This document shows positions 18,079 through 27,355 of a DNA stretch of 64,000 bases, piece after piece. The stretch lies in the NCBI RefSeq assembly GCF_900095745.1, contig NZ_FMIR01000018.1, forward strand, positions 124,001 through 188,000, read 5' to 3'. The notes under the pieces were generated by a model that saw nothing but the letters and a program-made list of their open reading frames with translations, made no database searches and had not been told where the DNA came from. The stretch's first letter is position 1; every line of letters begins with the position of its first letter. This DNA is from Microbacterium oxydans (lineage in GTDB: Bacteria > Actinomycetota > Actinomycetes > Actinomycetales > Microbacteriaceae). A program made the translations under genes and the position numbers.

Positions 18079-18791
18079 CAGCTGCCCCCGACCGCATCGA
18101 GCAGCGGGATCACGCGCGAATAGCGGCCGACCTCGGCGGCGTCGTGGCTGTCGGTGGAGGCGACGATCTCTCCTCCGGCGCGGCGGAGGGCCGACAGCGC
18201 TTCAACGCCGGGGCATCCCCACTTCTCGTTGACCTCGACGAGGGTGTCGGTCTGCGCCGCCGCGCGCGCCCACGCCTCCGTGCGCTCCGGGCCGAGATCG
18301 AGCTCGGACAGACCGATCTTGGGGAGGATCGAGAAGCAGTGCGCGAGCTGATTCCCGGGATGCCGACGCATCGTCGCGATGAACGCGTCGACGAACTGAT
18401 CCAGCACATCGTCCGGGGCCCACCCCGAGGCGATCCGTTCGCGCACGGTCGAGGGACCGAGGGGGCCCTCCGTTCCCGGGAACTGGTGGTCGGCGATCAG
18501 GATCCGGTCGATTCCGTCCGGGAGGATCGGGATGTCGAGCGAGCCCGCAGCATCGAGGATCTTGGCCTCGACGCCCGAGAGCACGGTCAGTCCATCGGGC
18601 ACCCGCAGCGCCCGGACGGCGGCCAGGTACTCGGGTACCCACGTGGTGCTCTGACGCACGTGGTCGACGAGACGCAGCGTGGTCAGCCCCGCCGCGACCG
18701 CGGCATCGACGTTCTGCGCGAGCGTGGAGACGGCGTCGTCCGAGAAGGTCGAGTGCACGTGATGGTCACCGCGCAGCACGGCGTGGGTCAC
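18078..18791 (-). CDS. PHP-domain phosphoesterase
   Basis: 237-residue protein with the polymerase/histidinol-phosphatase (PHP) fold. Metal-ligand motifs are DHHVHSTFSDDAV at the N-terminus, DHVR, GVEAKILD, IADHQFPG and the C-terminal STDSHDAAEVGRY. Relatives hydrolyse phosphomonoesters such as histidinol phosphate. Here it is linked to glycan genes by a 1-bp stop/start overlap with the glycosyltransferase and a 4-bp overlap with the ATP-grasp gene, so a sugar-phosphate or amino-sugar-phosphate substrate is plausible (inference). Confidence 0.87.
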   Translation of the reverse strand: MTHAVLRGDHHVHSTFSDDAVSTLAQNVDAAVAAGLTTLRLVDHVRQSTTWVPEYLAAVRALRVPDGLTVLSGVEAKILDAAGSLDIPILPDGIDRILIADHQFPGTEGPLGPSTVRERIASGWAPDDVLDQFVDAFIATMRRHPGNQLAHCFSILPKIGLSELDLGPERTEAWARAAAQTDTLVEVNEKWGCPGVEALSALRRAGGEIVASTDSHDAAEVGRYSRVIPLLDAVGGS

Positions 18792-19777
18792 AGCTCCTCC
18801 TGATGACCCGCGTGCTCGGAGACCAGCAGGTCGTCGACCTCGACGATCACATCTTCGAGGAAGCGCACCGACGCGACCTCGCGGAACGGGACGCGCACCG
18901 GCAGCTCGCGTCCGAGGAACAGGTCGGCCACGAGTGACGGGATGTCGACACCGGCGGCGATCGTCAGCGGCAGCGCGCCGGGGAAGCGCGGATTGACCTC
19001 GAGCAGCACGGCCCGGCCGGCGCGGTCCCGGCGCAGCTGCACGTTCGCGACGCCGACGAGTCCGATGGCGCGGGCGATCGATGCCGCCGCCTCTTCGAGC
19101 TCCGGGTCCTGCACGGTGCGTCCGGCGATGGCGACGCCGGAATCGACCCGGGCACGGGTGCGGGGCACCGCGGCGACCACGTGACCCGTCGCATCCGCGA
19201 TGACGTCGACCGAGTACTCCTCCCCCGGAAGGAAGTCCTGCACGATCAGACCCTCATCCGTGGGGAGCGCCTCGAGTGCCGCACGATCGGGCACGAGCCG
19301 CACGCCCCGGCTGCCGGCGCCCTGGCGCGGCTTGGCGAAGACCGGGAACTCCCAGTCGACGGCCTGCGCGTCGGGTCCGGCGAGCACCGTGCGGGGAGTG
19401 AGACCGGTGGGAGCGCACCGTTCGGCGAGCGCGAGCTTGTCCAGCGCGGTGTTCAGCGTGTCCGCCGACGGGGCGGCGAGCACGGCGGGTGCCAGTTCGT
19501 CCCGTCGCTCGGCCAGCGCGATGAGCTCGACGTCGACGGTGGAGATCACGAGATCGATCCGGTCCGCCTCGACCATCCGCGCGATCGCCGGCACGAAGTC
19601 GTCGTCCCTTCCCGGAGGGACCAGGCGACGCTGCGCCGGTGGCACCAGATAGATGCCGCTCGCCCAGCCGTCCATGTCGGCGGCGAACACGGTCAGATCG
19701 GATCGGCGGAGGAGGGATCGGATCACGGCGACTCCGGCCGGTCCACCCGCTCCGGTCACCAGGACACGTGTGGTCAT
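18788..19777 (-). CDS. ATP-grasp family ligase
   Basis: 329-residue protein resembling the carbamoyl-phosphate-synthase type of ATP-grasp enzymes. The N-terminus has a Rossmann-like VLVTGAGGPAGVAVIRSL; the ATP-grasp part shows FPVFAKPRQGAGSRGV, GLIVQDFLPGEEYSVDV and the metal-binding VLLEVNPRFPGALPLT. Such enzymes join a carboxylate to an amine or other nucleophile through an acyl-phosphate. Its ATG overlaps the stop of the receiver-deacetylase gene by 1 bp. One idea is addition of an amino acid or similar group to an amino sugar freed by the deacetylase (speculative). Confidence 0.87.
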   Translation of the reverse strand: MTTRVLVTGAGGPAGVAVIRSLLRRSDLTVFAADMDGWASGIYLVPPAQRRLVPPGRDDDFVPAIARMVEADRIDLVISTVDVELIALAERRDELAPAVLAAPSADTLNTALDKLALAERCAPTGLTPRTVLAGPDAQAVDWEFPVFAKPRQGAGSRGVRLVPDRAALEALPTDEGLIVQDFLPGEEYSVDVIADATGHVVAAVPRTRARVDSGVAIAGRTVQDPELEEAAASIARAIGLVGVANVQLRRDRAGRAVLLEVNPRFPGALPLTIAAGVDIPSLVADLFLGRELPVRVPFREVASVRFLEDVIVEVDDLLVSEHAGHQEEL

Positions 19778-20820
19778 CAGCTCTCCCGTCGGCTGAGTTC
19801 GTGGGCGCCGATGAACTCGGCCGTCTCGCGCACCACTTCGAGGGGTTCCACGGCTGTTCCGCCGCCGAACCGCGACCAGTACCGCGCGGTCGCGGTGACG
19901 AACTCGGGAGCCAGGTAGTCGCGGTTCGCCGTCTGCGAGCCGAAACGCTCGAGCAGCCGGAGCTTGTCGTCGAGATACTGATCGATCCGCACGAACCGGG
20001 TGGGACGGAAATCGATCGTCGACGACGGGCTCTGGTAGCAGGCGACCGTGCCCACGCGGCGGGTCGCCACGATCGTGGCCTCGCTCACGGCGCGGTGGTC
20101 CTGGTGCCGGTCATTGCTCGAGTGCGTGTAGACGATGGTCGGCTGAATCTCCTGCACGACCTCCTCGATGAGGCGCACCGTCGATCCGCCGCCCGAGATC
20201 TCGGTGTCCACGAGGTCCTTCAGGAACAGCCGGGCGCCGAGCATCTCCGCCGCCGCCAGGGATTCGTCCTGTCGGCTCGCGGCGTCGCCGCCGCGGGCCC
20301 CGCGAGACAGGGTGAGGATCGTGATCTCGTCCTGCGCCCGAGAATGAGCGGCGAGAAGTCCGCCGACCCCGATCTCGACGTCGTCGGGATGGGCGCCGAT
20401 CGCGAGCACACGCTCCGTCGGGCGCGCCTCCTCCCGGCGACGGCGTCCTTCCTCGACCAGTCGCATGACCGACTCGACGAGCTTGGCGTTGTCGAGGGGC
20501 TTGGTGAGGAACTCGTCCGCCTGCGCGCGCAGCGCCGAGACCGCGTACTCGACCGACACGTGGGCGGTCATCACCACGACGGGCACGGTGGGAACCGTGC
20601 GCCGGAGTTCGGCGAGGAGTTCGAGTCCGTTGAGTCCGGGCATCTCGATGTCGGTCACGACGACGTCGGGGCGCACCTGCGCCACGCGTTCGACGGCGGC
20701 CCGCCCGTCTTCGGCGACGTCGACGATGCAGCCGGCCCGCCTCTCGAGCACGGTCTTCACGAGCAGGGCGACGTCGGCGTCGTCGTCGACGACGAGGACT
20801 CTGGGAGCATCCTCAGGCAT
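19777..20820 (-). CDS. Response-regulator receiver fused to a PIG-L deacetylase
   Basis: 347 residues in two parts. Residues 1-122 are a complete receiver: acidic DDD at 12-14, phosphorylated Asp57 in VVTDIEMPGLNG, Thr85 and Lys107 in LTKPLD. Residues 137-347 are a PIG-L/LmbE-type zinc deacetylase with AIGAHPDDVEIG (HPDD at 144-147) and the third zinc ligand region NDRHQDHRAV. PIG-L enzymes remove acetyl groups from N-acetylglucosamine derivatives. The fusion predicts a deacetylase switched by phosphorylation. AAGGAG lies 10 bases before the ATG. First gene of the coupled operon; the kinase is the last. Confidence 0.9.
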   Translation of the reverse strand: MPEDAPRVLVVDDDADVALLVKTVLERRAGCIVDVAEDGRAAVERVAQVRPDVVVTDIEMPGLNGLELLAELRRTVPTVPVVVMTAHVSVEYAVSALRAQADEFLTKPLDNAKLVESVMRLVEEGRRRREEARPTERVLAIGAHPDDVEIGVGGLLAAHSRAQDEITILTLSRGARGGDAASRQDESLAAAEMLGARLFLKDLVDTEISGGGSTVRLIEEVVQEIQPTIVYTHSSNDRHQDHRAVSEATIVATRRVGTVACYQSPSSTIDFRPTRFVRIDQYLDDKLRLLERFGSQTANRDYLAPEFVTATARYWSRFGGGTAVEPLEVVRETAEFIGAHELSRRES

Positions 20821-20963
20821 TTGTACAGCTCTCCTTGGGGAGGTTCCCTGACCGATGGGGATCGGCGAGTGCGATCTCGGCGCCTTCAACACCGGACCGC
20901 TGGGAAAGTCGAGCGGGGTATGTCGATTCTGGCATAGCCCGTTCGCCACCCGGGCCGCGCGGA

Positions 20964-21278
20964 TCACGACCTCGCGGCAGCGGCCTTCTTCTCCTGTTGG
21001 TAGACCCGGATCGCCTCGTAGCGCTCGGCGGAGCGTGCACGGCGCTTGGTCGCCTCCTCGTCGCGATTCTTGGGCGGCGCGGTCGTGACGAGCTCGTCGA
21101 GGAGGGCTCTCGTCGCCTGTGCGATCTCAGCGACGGCGCGGTCGAACACGGCCTGATTCGCACGCGACGGCGCGTTCGCTCCGGAGATCTTCCGGACGAA
21201 CTGGAGCGCCGCGTCGTGGCACTCGTCATCGGTCGCGGCGGGCTCGAGGTTGTTCAGCGGGACGATGTTTCGGCACAT
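20964..21278 (-). CDS. DUF2277 family protein
   Basis: 104-residue protein of the DUF2277 family, recognised by MCRNIVPLNNLEPAATDDE, the middle VRKISGANAPSRAN, and VTTAPPKNRDEEA. Small, cytoplasmic, charged, with no known function. The ATG has no Shine-Dalgarno and lies 6 bases after a -10-like TAGCGT. It precedes the receiver-deacetylase gene by 143 bp on the same strand and may be transcribed separately. Confidence 0.85.
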   Translation of the reverse strand: MCRNIVPLNNLEPAATDDECHDAALQFVRKISGANAPSRANQAVFDRAVAEIAQATRALLDELVTTAPPKNRDEEATKRRARSAERYEAIRVYQQEKKAAAARS

Positions 21279-21284
21279 ACCGGC

Positions 21285-21290
21285 ACGCTA
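21285..21290 (-). promoter_or_regulatory. -10 element for DUF2277 gene (leaderless)
   Basis: TAGCGT on the minus strand, 6 bases before the ATG at 21278. The spacing implies that the transcript begins at the start codon. Confidence 0.45.
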
Positions 21291-21313
21291 CGCCGCGCCC
21301 TGGACAGACGGAA

Positions 21314-21342
21314 GGGGCCGGATGCGCACGGCATCCGGCCCC
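21314..21342 (-). terminator. Terminator of guaB
   Basis: Perfect 12-bp stem: GGGGCCGGATGC (21314-21325), 5-base loop, GCATCCGGCCCC (21331-21342). It is 28 bp after the guaB stop. The run of T after it is weak. The arms contain the GGATGC hexamer found in other terminators here. Confidence 0.75.
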
Positions 21343-21370
21343 TCTGCGAAGATCCCGTCGGGATCCGACG

Positions 21371-22963
<1,593 letters not shown>

Positions 22964-23124
22964 CTAAGCGCGACGCGCCCGAGAACATTCCCGGAGCCCG
23001 CCGTTATCGGACCGTTGACCGCGACCGTAGGTGATTCGGGGATCGCACACTACGCTCAAATGCGTCGTCCATCCCTGCGGTTCATACCCGATGCCGCAGT
23101 GACAGCACTCACAGTGGAGGTTGC

Positions 23125-24477
23125 GTGGGACCCACAACAATCGCCGTGCAGCGAAGGCGCCCCTGGGCCGTCATCTGCCTCGGTATCCTCATGGCGCTCA
23201 TGGCGTTCCTGTTCCTGCCCCCCTCATCGGCCTCGGCCGAGACGACGGATGACGGGCAGGAGGTCACGGACTTCTACTTCGCCGGTGTCGTCACCAACGC
23301 GGATGAGCCGGTCGAGGGCGTCGTCATGTCCATCGAGGGCAACGGCTTCGAAGCCGAGACCGAGACCGACGCCGACGGCAAGTGGCGCCTCTACGTGCCG
23401 GAGATGGAGACGTACACCCTCACGGTGGATGAATCCACGCTGCCGAAGGGCGTCATCGTCGATGCGACGCAGCTCCCCGAGGGCATCCAGCCCGTGTCGG
23501 GGACGACCGCGTCGTTCGAGCTCGAGTTCGGCCTCACCGGCACGAAGATCGTCAACTTCTTCCTCGGGGCGGGCGAACGGGTCACCGTGTCGTTCCTCGA
23601 CCAGCTCCTGTCGCGCATCGTCGGGGGCCTGAACTTCGGTCTCCTCCTCGGACTCGCCTCGATGGGCGCCGCGCTCATCTACGGCACCACCCGCCTCTCC
23701 AACTTCGCCCACGGCGAGATGGTCACGTGGGGTGCGGTCGTCGCGCTGCTGTGCACGACGTTCTGGCATCTGCCGCTCTGGCTCGGCATCATCGCCGCCG
23801 TCATCGGCGGAGCCGCGCTCGGGTGGGCGCTGGATGCCGGGATCTGGAAACCTCTGCGCCGAAGGGGCCTCGGGGTGGTCCAGCTCATGATCGTGAGCAT
23901 CGGCCTCTCCCTCGCCCTCCGCTACGGCATGCAGTACTTCATCGGCGGCAACACCTACCAGCTGCCGGGAGCGAGCCCCGAGCCCATCCGCCTCGGCCCC
24001 ATCTCGCTGTCGTACATCGACATGATCGCGATGGGGACGAGCATCATCGTGATCCTCGGTGTCGCGTTCTTCCTCACCAGGACCCGCACCGGAAAGGCGA
24101 CCAGGGCCATCTCGGACAACCCGCAGCTGGCCGCGGCATCCGGCATCGACGTCGACAAGGTCATCCGCACGGTGTGGATCCTCGCGGGCGCCCTGGCCGC
24201 GATCTCCGGCATCCTGTGGGCGTACTTCCGCCCCGGGGTGAAGTGGGACATGGGTATGCAGATGCTGCTGCTGATGTTCTGCGCGATCACGCTCGGTGGC
24301 CTCGGCTCGGCGATCGGCGCCCTGATCGGCTCGATCATCGTCGGCCTCGCCGTCGAGGTGTCGACCCTGCTGGGTGTGCCGTCCGATCTCAAGTACGCCA
24401 CCGCACTCGTCGCGCTGATCATCATTCTGCTGGTGCGGCCGCAAGGCATCCTCGGACGCAAGGAAAGGTTGGGCTGA
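23125..24477 (+). CDS. livH: Branched-chain amino-acid ABC permease LivH with N-terminal exported domain
   Basis: 450 residues, about 150 longer than a usual LivH. Residues 1-38 form a signal peptide or first helix (WAVICLGILMALMAFLFLPPSSASAE). Residues 45-140 form an exported Ig-like or carboxypeptidase-regulatory-like domain (FAGVVTNADEPVEGVVMSIEG, then DADGKWRLYVPE). The LivH permease core with about eight helices follows (GLNFGLLLGLASMGAALIYGTTRLSNFAHGEM). GTG start with GGAGG 4 bases before it. First gene of the liv operon. The extra domain has no obvious transport role; it might contact the binding protein (inference). Confidence 0.92.
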   Translation: MGPTTIAVQRRRPWAVICLGILMALMAFLFLPPSSASAETTDDGQEVTDFYFAGVVTNADEPVEGVVMSIEGNGFEAETETDADGKWRLYVPEMETYTLTVDESTLPKGVIVDATQLPEGIQPVSGTTASFELEFGLTGTKIVNFFLGAGERVTVSFLDQLLSRIVGGLNFGLLLGLASMGAALIYGTTRLSNFAHGEMVTWGAVVALLCTTFWHLPLWLGIIAAVIGGAALGWALDAGIWKPLRRRGLGVVQLMIVSIGLSLALRYGMQYFIGGNTYQLPGASPEPIRLGPISLSYIDMIAMGTSIIVILGVAFFLTRTRTGKATRAISDNPQLAAASGIDVDKVIRTVWILAGALAAISGILWAYFRPGVKWDMGMQMLLLMFCAITLGGLGSAIGALIGSIIVGLAVEVSTLLGVPSDLKYATALVALIIILLVRPQGILGRKERLG

Positions 24478-24480
24478 CAC

Positions 24481-25458
24481 ATGGACTTCGGAAGCATCTT
24501 CGGCAACACCGCCTCCTATCTCTTCAGCCCGACGACGATCGCGTACGCCCTGGCGGCGACCGGCCTCGCCGTGCACTTCGGCTACACCGGCCTGCTCAAC
24601 TTCGGTATGGCCGCGTTCATGGCCATCGGCGGCTACGGCTACGCGATCTCGATCCTGACCTTCGGGTTCCCGTGGTGGGCCGGCGTCCTCGTCGGCATGC
24701 TGGGCGGGGCGGCGTTCGCGCTGATCCTCGGTATCCCGACCCTGCGTCTTCGCGCCGACTATCTCGCCATCGCGACCATCGCCGCCGCCGAGGTGGTGCG
24801 GCTCATGTTCGTGACCGAGCTCTTCAAGGACTGGACCAACTCCGCCGGCGGACTCTCCGGGTATCACCAGAGCTTCCGCGACTCGAACCCCTTCCCCCCA
24901 GGCACCTACGGCTTCGGCCCATGGACCTACAACGCGACCGATCTATGGGTGCGCGTGGTCGGACTGATCGCGCTCGTGATCGCCGTGCTCGTGGTCTGGG
25001 CGCTCATGCGCAGCCCGTGGGGCCGTGTGCTCAAGGGCATCCGCGAAGACGAGGATGCGGTGCGCTCGCTCGGCAAGAACGTCTTCGCCTACAAGATGCA
25101 GGCGCTCGTGGTCGGTGGTGTGATCGGCGCCCTCGGCGGCATCATCTTCATCCTGCCGTCCGCGGTGATCCCCGGCAGCTACTCCACGTCGCTGACCTTC
25201 TTCCTGTGGACGATCCTCCTGCTCGGCGGCGCAGCCACCGTGCTCGGACCGACGCTCGGCGCGGTGCTGTTCTGGGTGGTGTTCGCCTTCCTCGGCGCGC
25301 TCCTCCCCGCGATGGCGAACGCCGGGTACCTGCCGATGTCCGGCGCACAGGCCGACGTCGTGCGGTACATCGTGATCGGCGTCGTGCTGATGCTGATCGT
25401 CATTTTCCGCCCGCAGGGCATCCTCGGAAACAAGAGGGAGATGACCTTTGTCAAGTAA
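24481..25458 (+). CDS. livM: Branched-chain amino-acid ABC permease LivM
   Basis: 325-residue second permease of the HAAT-type importer, starting 3 bp after livH. Family features include FGYTGLLNFGMAAFMAIGGY near the N-terminus, LRLRADYLAIATIAAAEVVR in the middle and ILGGAATVLGPTLGA near the end. About eight transmembrane helices. It pairs with LivH to form the channel. The 3' end overlaps the livG start. Confidence 0.95.
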   Translation: MDFGSIFGNTASYLFSPTTIAYALAATGLAVHFGYTGLLNFGMAAFMAIGGYGYAISILTFGFPWWAGVLVGMLGGAAFALILGIPTLRLRADYLAIATIAAAEVVRLMFVTELFKDWTNSAGGLSGYHQSFRDSNPFPPGTYGFGPWTYNATDLWVRVVGLIALVIAVLVVWALMRSPWGRVLKGIREDEDAVRSLGKNVFAYKMQALVVGGVIGALGGIIFILPSAVIPGSYSTSLTFFLWTILLLGGAATVLGPTLGAVLFWVVFAFLGALLPAMANAGYLPMSGAQADVVRYIVIGVVLMLIVIFRPQGILGNKREMTFVK

Positions 25459-26443
25459 TGACGACGCGGTGGTCACGCCCGCGAAGAGCACGCCCCGCGC
25501 CAAGACCGGGGGCCTGGCCGCCGGTCCCGCCGCGCCCGGGGTCAAGAAGGTCGACCCGATCCTCATCGCCGATGCCGTGGAGCGCCGCTTCGGCGGTCTC
25601 ACCGCGGTCGATGTCGACCACCTGGAGATCCCGCGCGGAGCCATCACTGCACTGATCGGCCCGAACGGCGCCGGCAAGACGACCCTGTTCAACCTGCTGT
25701 GCGGCTTCGACAAGCCGAACGCCGGTACCTGGTCGTTCGACGGGAAGAACCTCTCCGGCATCCCCTCGTTCAAGGTCGCGCGGATGGGACAGGTGCGCAC
25801 TTTCCAGCTCACCAAGTCGCTGTCGCTGCTGACCGTGCTCGAGAACATGAAGCTCGGTGCGAAGGACCAGCGCGGCGAGGGCTTCTGGGCGGGGCTGTTC
25901 CCCTTCCTCTGGCGCAAGCAGGATCAGGAGATCGAGGCGCGCGCGCACGAGCTGCTCACCCGCTTCAAGCTCGACGCCAAGGAGCAGGACTTCGCCGCAT
26001 CGCTCTCGGGCGGTCAGCGCAAGCTCCTCGAGATGGCCCGTGCCCTCATGAGCGACCCGACGCTCGTCATGCTCGACGAGCCCATGGCCGGCGTGAACCC
26101 CGCGCTCACGCAGTCGCTGCTGGAGCACATCCTCGACCTCAAGGATCTGGGGATGACGGTGCTGTTCGTCGAGCACGACATGCATATGGTCCGCCACATC
26201 GCCGACTGGGTGGTCGTGATGGCGGAAGGCCGTGTCGTCGCCGAGGGGCCGCCCGACCAGGTCATGGAGGATCCGGCCGTCGTGGACGCCTACCTGGGCG
26301 CACACCAGGACGTCGACCTCGGGGCCGTCACGGGCCGCCTCCCGGTGATCTCGGAAGAGGACGCGGTCCGCATCCGGGAGCAGATCGAGACCGAGGTCGA
26401 GGCCGAAGTCGAGGCCGAAGACGTCGAGGAGGAGAAGGCATGA
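25448..26443 (+). CDS. livG: Branched-chain amino-acid ABC ATPase LivG
   Basis: 331-residue ATPase. Walker A GPNGAGKTT (about residue 73), signature LSGGQRKLLEMARAL, Walker B LVMLDEPMAGVNP, and the LivG-type C-terminal GPPDQVMEDPAVVDAYLG. Longer than usual at both ends: an Ala/Pro/Lys-rich N-terminal extension of about 40 residues and an acidic Glu/Val repeat tail. The start is taken as TTG at 25448, overlapping livM by 11 bp, with GGGAG upstream. A later start near residue 40 cannot be excluded, because the N-terminal extension is poorly conserved in character. Confidence 0.92.
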   Translation: MSSNDDAVVTPAKSTPRAKTGGLAAGPAAPGVKKVDPILIADAVERRFGGLTAVDVDHLEIPRGAITALIGPNGAGKTTLFNLLCGFDKPNAGTWSFDGKNLSGIPSFKVARMGQVRTFQLTKSLSLLTVLENMKLGAKDQRGEGFWAGLFPFLWRKQDQEIEARAHELLTRFKLDAKEQDFAASLSGGQRKLLEMARALMSDPTLVMLDEPMAGVNPALTQSLLEHILDLKDLGMTVLFVEHDMHMVRHIADWVVVMAEGRVVAEGPPDQVMEDPAVVDAYLGAHQDVDLGAVTGRLPVISEEDAVRIREQIETEVEAEVEAEDVEEEKA

Positions 26444-27237
26444 CCGACGCATCCGCCCCCACGCCCGCGCCCGCACCCGCACCCGCTGAGCGCAACGAGA
26501 TCAAGAACGACGACGTGATCGTCGAGCTGAACGATGTGCACGCCGGGTACCTGCCCGGGGTGAACATCCTCAACGGCGCGAACCTCGTGGCCCACAAGGG
26601 CGAGCTGATCGGCATCATCGGCCCGAACGGCGCCGGCAAGTCAACGCTGCTCAAGGCGATCTTCGGCATGGTCGAGATCCGCTCGGGCGACGTCACGGTG
26701 AAGGGCGAGAGCATCGTCGGGCTCAAGGCCGACAAGCTCGTCCGCCGTGGTGTGGCCTTCGTGCCGCAGACGAACAACGTGTTCCCGTCGCTCACGATCC
26801 AGGAGAACCTGGAGATGGGGCTGTACCAGAACCCCAAGATCTTCGCCGAGCGCCTGGAGTTCGTGAGCAGCATCTTCGGTGAGCTGGGCAAGCGCCTCAA
26901 GCAGCGCGCGGGTTCCCTCTCCGGCGGTGAGCGGCAGATGGTCGCCATGTCGCGCGCGCTGATGATGGATCCGTCGGTGCTGCTGCTCGACGAGCCGTCG
27001 GCTGGCCTCTCCCCCGTGCGTCAGGACGATGCCTTCATCCGCGTCTCCGACATCAACAAGGCGGGCGTGACGACGATCATGGTCGAGCAGAACGCGCGCC
27101 GCTGCCTGCAGATCTGCGACCGCGGCTATGTGCTCGATCAGGGCAAGGACGCCTATGAGGGCACCGGGCGCGAGCTGCTGAACGACCCCAAGGTCATCGG
27201 GCTGTACCTCGGCACGCTCGGCACCGACGCCGCCTGA
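26440..27237 (+). CDS. livF: Branched-chain amino-acid ABC ATPase LivF
   Basis: 265-residue second ATPase. Its ATG overlaps the livG stop (ATGA) with GGAGAAGG upstream. After an Ala-Pro repeat tail (residues 5-16) come Walker A GPNGAGKST, FVPQTNNVFPSLT, signature LSGGERQMVAMSRALMM, Walker B LLLDEPSAGLSP and the switch VEQNARRCL. Last gene of the liv operon; a strong hairpin follows. Confidence 0.95.
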   Translation: MTDASAPTPAPAPAPAERNEIKNDDVIVELNDVHAGYLPGVNILNGANLVAHKGELIGIIGPNGAGKSTLLKAIFGMVEIRSGDVTVKGESIVGLKADKLVRRGVAFVPQTNNVFPSLTIQENLEMGLYQNPKIFAERLEFVSSIFGELGKRLKQRAGSLSGGERQMVAMSRALMMDPSVLLLDEPSAGLSPVRQDDAFIRVSDINKAGVTTIMVEQNARRCLQICDRGYVLDQGKDAYEGTGRELLNDPKVIGLYLGTLGTDAA

Positions 27238-27250
27238 GCCGCGTCACACA

Positions 27251-27280
27251 GAAGGGGGATGCCACGCGGCATCCCCCTTC
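27251..27280 (+). terminator. Terminator of the liv operon
   Basis: 13-bp perfect stem GAAGGGGGATGCC (27251-27263) / GGCATCCCCCTTC (27268-27280), 4-base loop, followed by TTCGTGTCC. 13 bp after the livF stop. GGATGC/GCATCC pair in the arms. Confidence 0.8.
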
Positions 27281-27315
27281 TTCGTGTCCCCGATGCGTGA
27301 GCCGGGGGACGACGA

Positions 27316-27344
27316 AGGCCCCGGATGCTGAGCATCCGGGGCCT
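27316..27344 (-). terminator. Terminator of livK
   Basis: 14-bp perfect stem AGGCCCCGGATGCT (27316-27329) / AGCATCCGGGGCCT (27331-27344), with one base between, so the real loop uses a few stem bases. It lies 11 bp beyond the livK stop and serves the minus strand. Again built from GGATGC/GCATCC. Confidence 0.75.
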
Positions 27345-27355
27345 CGTCTGTGCGC

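Noticed and set aside
23015..23056. TTGACC with TACGCT as a livH promoter
   Set aside because: The two elements are 30 bp apart, far too long for a sigma-A promoter; no better pair was found, so none is listed.
23224..24867. A 547-codon minus-strand frame opposite livH
   Set aside because: His/Arg/Glu-rich shadow of the livH and livM genes, without family motifs.
26380..26436. Short tandem repeat at the livG 3' end as a DNA repeat element
   Set aside because: It simply encodes an acidic Glu/Val/Ala tail; no sign of a mobile or regulatory repeat.
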